The notes under the pieces: generated by a model | What the model saw: only the letters and a program-made list of their open reading frames with translations | Database searches by the model: none | What the model was told of the DNA's origin: nothing | Made by a program: the position numbers and the translations under genes | DNA from: an uncultured Lachnospiraceae bacterium | GTDB lineage: Bacteria; Bacillota; Clostridia; Lachnospirales; Lachnospiraceae | Direction: 5' to 3' | Length of the DNA: 7,204 bases | Assembly: GCA_947177925.1 (NCBI GenBank) | Contig: CAMWWJ010000169.1 | Span: 1-7,204 of the forward strand | Shown: in pieces, positions 5,698 through 7,204 of the stretch | Layout: each line of letters opens with the position of its first letter | Position numbering within the stretch: the stretch's first letter is position 1

Positions 5698-7101
5698 TCA
5701 GTTATCCCTGTTTTTTAAATATTCCAACAAAAATTTCTGATTATTTCTCGTATTGTCTTCCAGTACAAGCTCCAGCATCTCATTTAAAATAATGCCCATT
5801 TCCCTGCCCGGCTTTATGCCTGCTTCTATTAAATCAGCACCCTTTACTGCCAGAGTCTTTAAAGAAATGCATTCCTGATCCCTGATGATTTCTTCATACA
5901 GCCTTTCAACCGCTGCAAGCCTTTCCAGCTTTTCTTCCCGCATATAAGCGCTTTGTGCTTCTATATCCGCCCGCTGTACCTGTAAATACTCTGGAAAGAT
6001 GTCTTCTCCTATTTTATATACGGCCCGGCGCACGTATTTCTTTTCCGGTTCGATTTTATAATCATGATATAGGACAAGCCTTGTGACCTTGTCAATGGTA
6101 TCATTGTCGAATTTCAAGCGCTTTAAGATGTCCTTTGCAATATCGGCAGACTTATCAGCATGTCCATGAAAATGATCGTAACCATCTGCCTCTACCGTAT
6201 GCTTTAAAGGCTTTCCAATATCGTGAAAAAGCATAGTAAGGCGCAGTACCTTTTGGTTAGCCACGGCTTCCATAGAATGGATGATATGCTCCCCTACCGG
6301 GTAGCAGTGGTGGGGATGGTTCTGCTCCGTCTCCATGGCAAGGTCAAATTCCGGCATAATGATTTCGGTAATTCCGGTTTCATAAAGAAGGCGCATATGC
6401 TCCGGATGGTTAGAGGTGACTAACTTCACAAGTTCTGTCTGTATACGCTCCCCGCTGATATTTTTTAACGTGTATGCCAGTTCTTTTATAGCCTTTTTCG
6501 TTTCTTCTTCTATTTCATAATCCAGCTGTGCGGCAAAACGGACTGCACGCATCATGCGGAGGGCATCCTCTGTAAAGCGTTCTGCAGGATCTCCCACCGC
6601 CCGGATGATTCCTTTTTTTAAGTCCTCCATGCCGGAAAAAGCATCTACAATACCGGCTTCCTGGTTAAATGCCATGGCATTGATGGTAAAATCCCGCCGT
6701 TTCAGATCCTCTAACAGGTTGTCGGTAAATGACACTTCTTTTGGGTGGCGGCTGTCTTCGTATTCCCCATCTATCCGGTAGGTGGTCACCTCATAGGTTT
6801 CCCAGGCTTGTGACATTGCTTCCCCGGGATTCTGTTCTTTGATGTGTTCTTTGACATAAGCCTTCATGAAATCAGGTTTCATTAAAACGGTTACGGTTCC
6901 GTGTTTAATTCCTGTATCAATGGTTCTTTTAAACAGCTTTTTTACCTGCTCCGGCAGTGCAGAGGTAGTAATGTCCCAGTCATCCGGCTTCCGGTCTAAC
7001 AGGCTGTCCCGGACACAGCCGCCTACTGCGTAGGCGTCAAAGCCGGCCTGTTTTAAGGTGGTTATAATTTTATTTACAGATTCGGGAAGGGTTATAATCA
7101 T
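5698..7101 (-). CDS. cca: CCA tRNA nucleotidyltransferase with HD domain
   Basis: This class II nucleotidyltransferase adds or repairs the 3'-CCA end of tRNAs. It has 467 residues when started at ATG 7101, where AAAGGAG (7114-7108) lies 6 bases upstream. An in-frame ATG at 7149 would add 16 residues but has no ribosome site. The head carries GGCVRD (27-32), the catalytic pair Asp41/Asp43 in DWDIT, and RRDFTINAMA (135-144). The template motif EDALR (178-182) matches the EDxxR motif that selects C and A. The neck and body follow, with an HD phosphohydrolase region: FHDIGKP (292-298), HFHGHADKS and YHD (345-347). HD-domain forms can also remove 2',3'-cyclic phosphates. Between VTVLM and VTTYR (about 70-108) there is roughly 30 residues where most relatives have a short turn. 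All key residues are present. The coat-protein gene follows after 61 bases, without a clear terminator. Confidence 0.95.
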   Translation of the reverse strand: MIITLPESVNKIITTLKQAGFDAYAVGGCVRDSLLDRKPDDWDITTSALPEQVKKLFKRTIDTGIKHGTVTVLMKPDFMKAYVKEHIKEQNPGEAMSQAWETYEVTTYRIDGEYEDSRHPKEVSFTDNLLEDLKRRDFTINAMAFNQEAGIVDAFSGMEDLKKGIIRAVGDPAERFTEDALRMMRAVRFAAQLDYEIEEETKKAIKELAYTLKNISGERIQTELVKLVTSNHPEHMRLLYETGITEIIMPEFDLAMETEQNHPHHCYPVGEHIIHSMEAVANQKVLRLTMLFHDIGKPLKHTVEADGYDHFHGHADKSADIAKDILKRLKFDNDTIDKVTRLVLYHDYKIEPEKKYVRRAVYKIGEDIFPEYLQVQRADIEAQSAYMREEKLERLAAVERLYEEIIRDQECISLKTLAVKGADLIEAGIKPGREMGIILNEMLELVLEDNTRNNQKFLLEYLKNRDN

Positions 7102-7204
7102 GGATGACTCCTTTATTATGATTTCTTTTTGATAGTTTCTTTTTATCATTTTTTATTTCTGTATTTTGTTTTCATTCGTGGATTTTTTGCGACTTACCAG
7201 TCAG
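7102..7204 (-). other. Region upstream of cca; possible tail of an upstream gene
   Basis: The stretch is A/T-rich on the cca side. One minus-strand frame from the right edge reads LTGKSQKIHE then TGA (7174-7172); the other two frames stop sooner, so the end of an upstream gene is possible but only ten codons are visible. I see no convincing promoter: CATAAT (7120-7115) abuts the ribosome site. A weak 5-bp hairpin TGATA/TATCA lies around 7129-7147. Confidence 0.25.

Noticed and set aside
7102..7149. Upstream ATG at 7149 as the start of the CCA enzyme
   Set aside because: No ribosome site precedes it, the added residues (MIKRNYQKEIIIKESS) are low-complexity and not family-like, and ATG 7101 has AAAGGAG at ideal spacing.
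1..7204. CRISPR array, tRNA/rRNA gene, insertion sequence or phage module
   Set aside because: No regularly spaced repeats, RNA cloverleaf, transposase or integrase coding, or terminal inverted repeats were seen on either strand.

Overview
The window looks like ordinary core chromosome from a low-to-mid GC, spore-forming Firmicute, most likely a Clostridia member close to Lachnospiraceae. This is judged from protein style, A/T-ending codons, AGGAGG ribosome sites and the gene set, not from a database match. All supported genes lie on the minus strand, so transcription runs from the right edge to the left edge.

In transcription order the genes are: a CCA-adding tRNA nucleotidyltransferase with an HD domain (start re-assigned to 7101); a CotS/YsxE-type spore coat protein with an aminoglycoside-phosphotransferase-like fold (GTG start); a lipoprotein with PEGA domains; a full-length alpha-phosphoglucomutase/phosphomannomutase; MazG, 10 bases behind the mutase; the DNA-binding protein HU; and the start of the S4-domain protein RqcP (YabO), cut by the left edge. 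The mazG-hup-rqcP order resembles the Bacillus yabN-yabO-yabP-yabQ-divIC neighbourhood with HU inserted, so sporulation and division genes may follow beyond position 1 (inference).

Regulatory signals are clearest around hup. It has its own TTGACA / 17 bp / TATATA promoter, a strong ribosome site, a short leader hairpin and a textbook intrinsic terminator. The PEGA gene has an extended -10 element. The coat gene is preceded by a possible sporulation sigma-E-like promoter. A 17-base palindromic motif (GATTAG-N6-CTAAC on the minus strand) occurs in front of both the coat gene and the mutase gene.

The genes fall into housekeeping (tRNA maturation, nucleotide-pool cleaning, nucleoid structure, ribosome rescue), sugar-phosphate metabolism and the spore or cell surface. 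I see no mobile element, CRISPR array, RNA gene, phage gene or evident new multi-gene system. The points worth following are the paired palindromes, the altered metal-binding motif in the coat protein, the uncharacterised N-terminal half of the PEGA lipoprotein and an insertion in the CCA enzyme.
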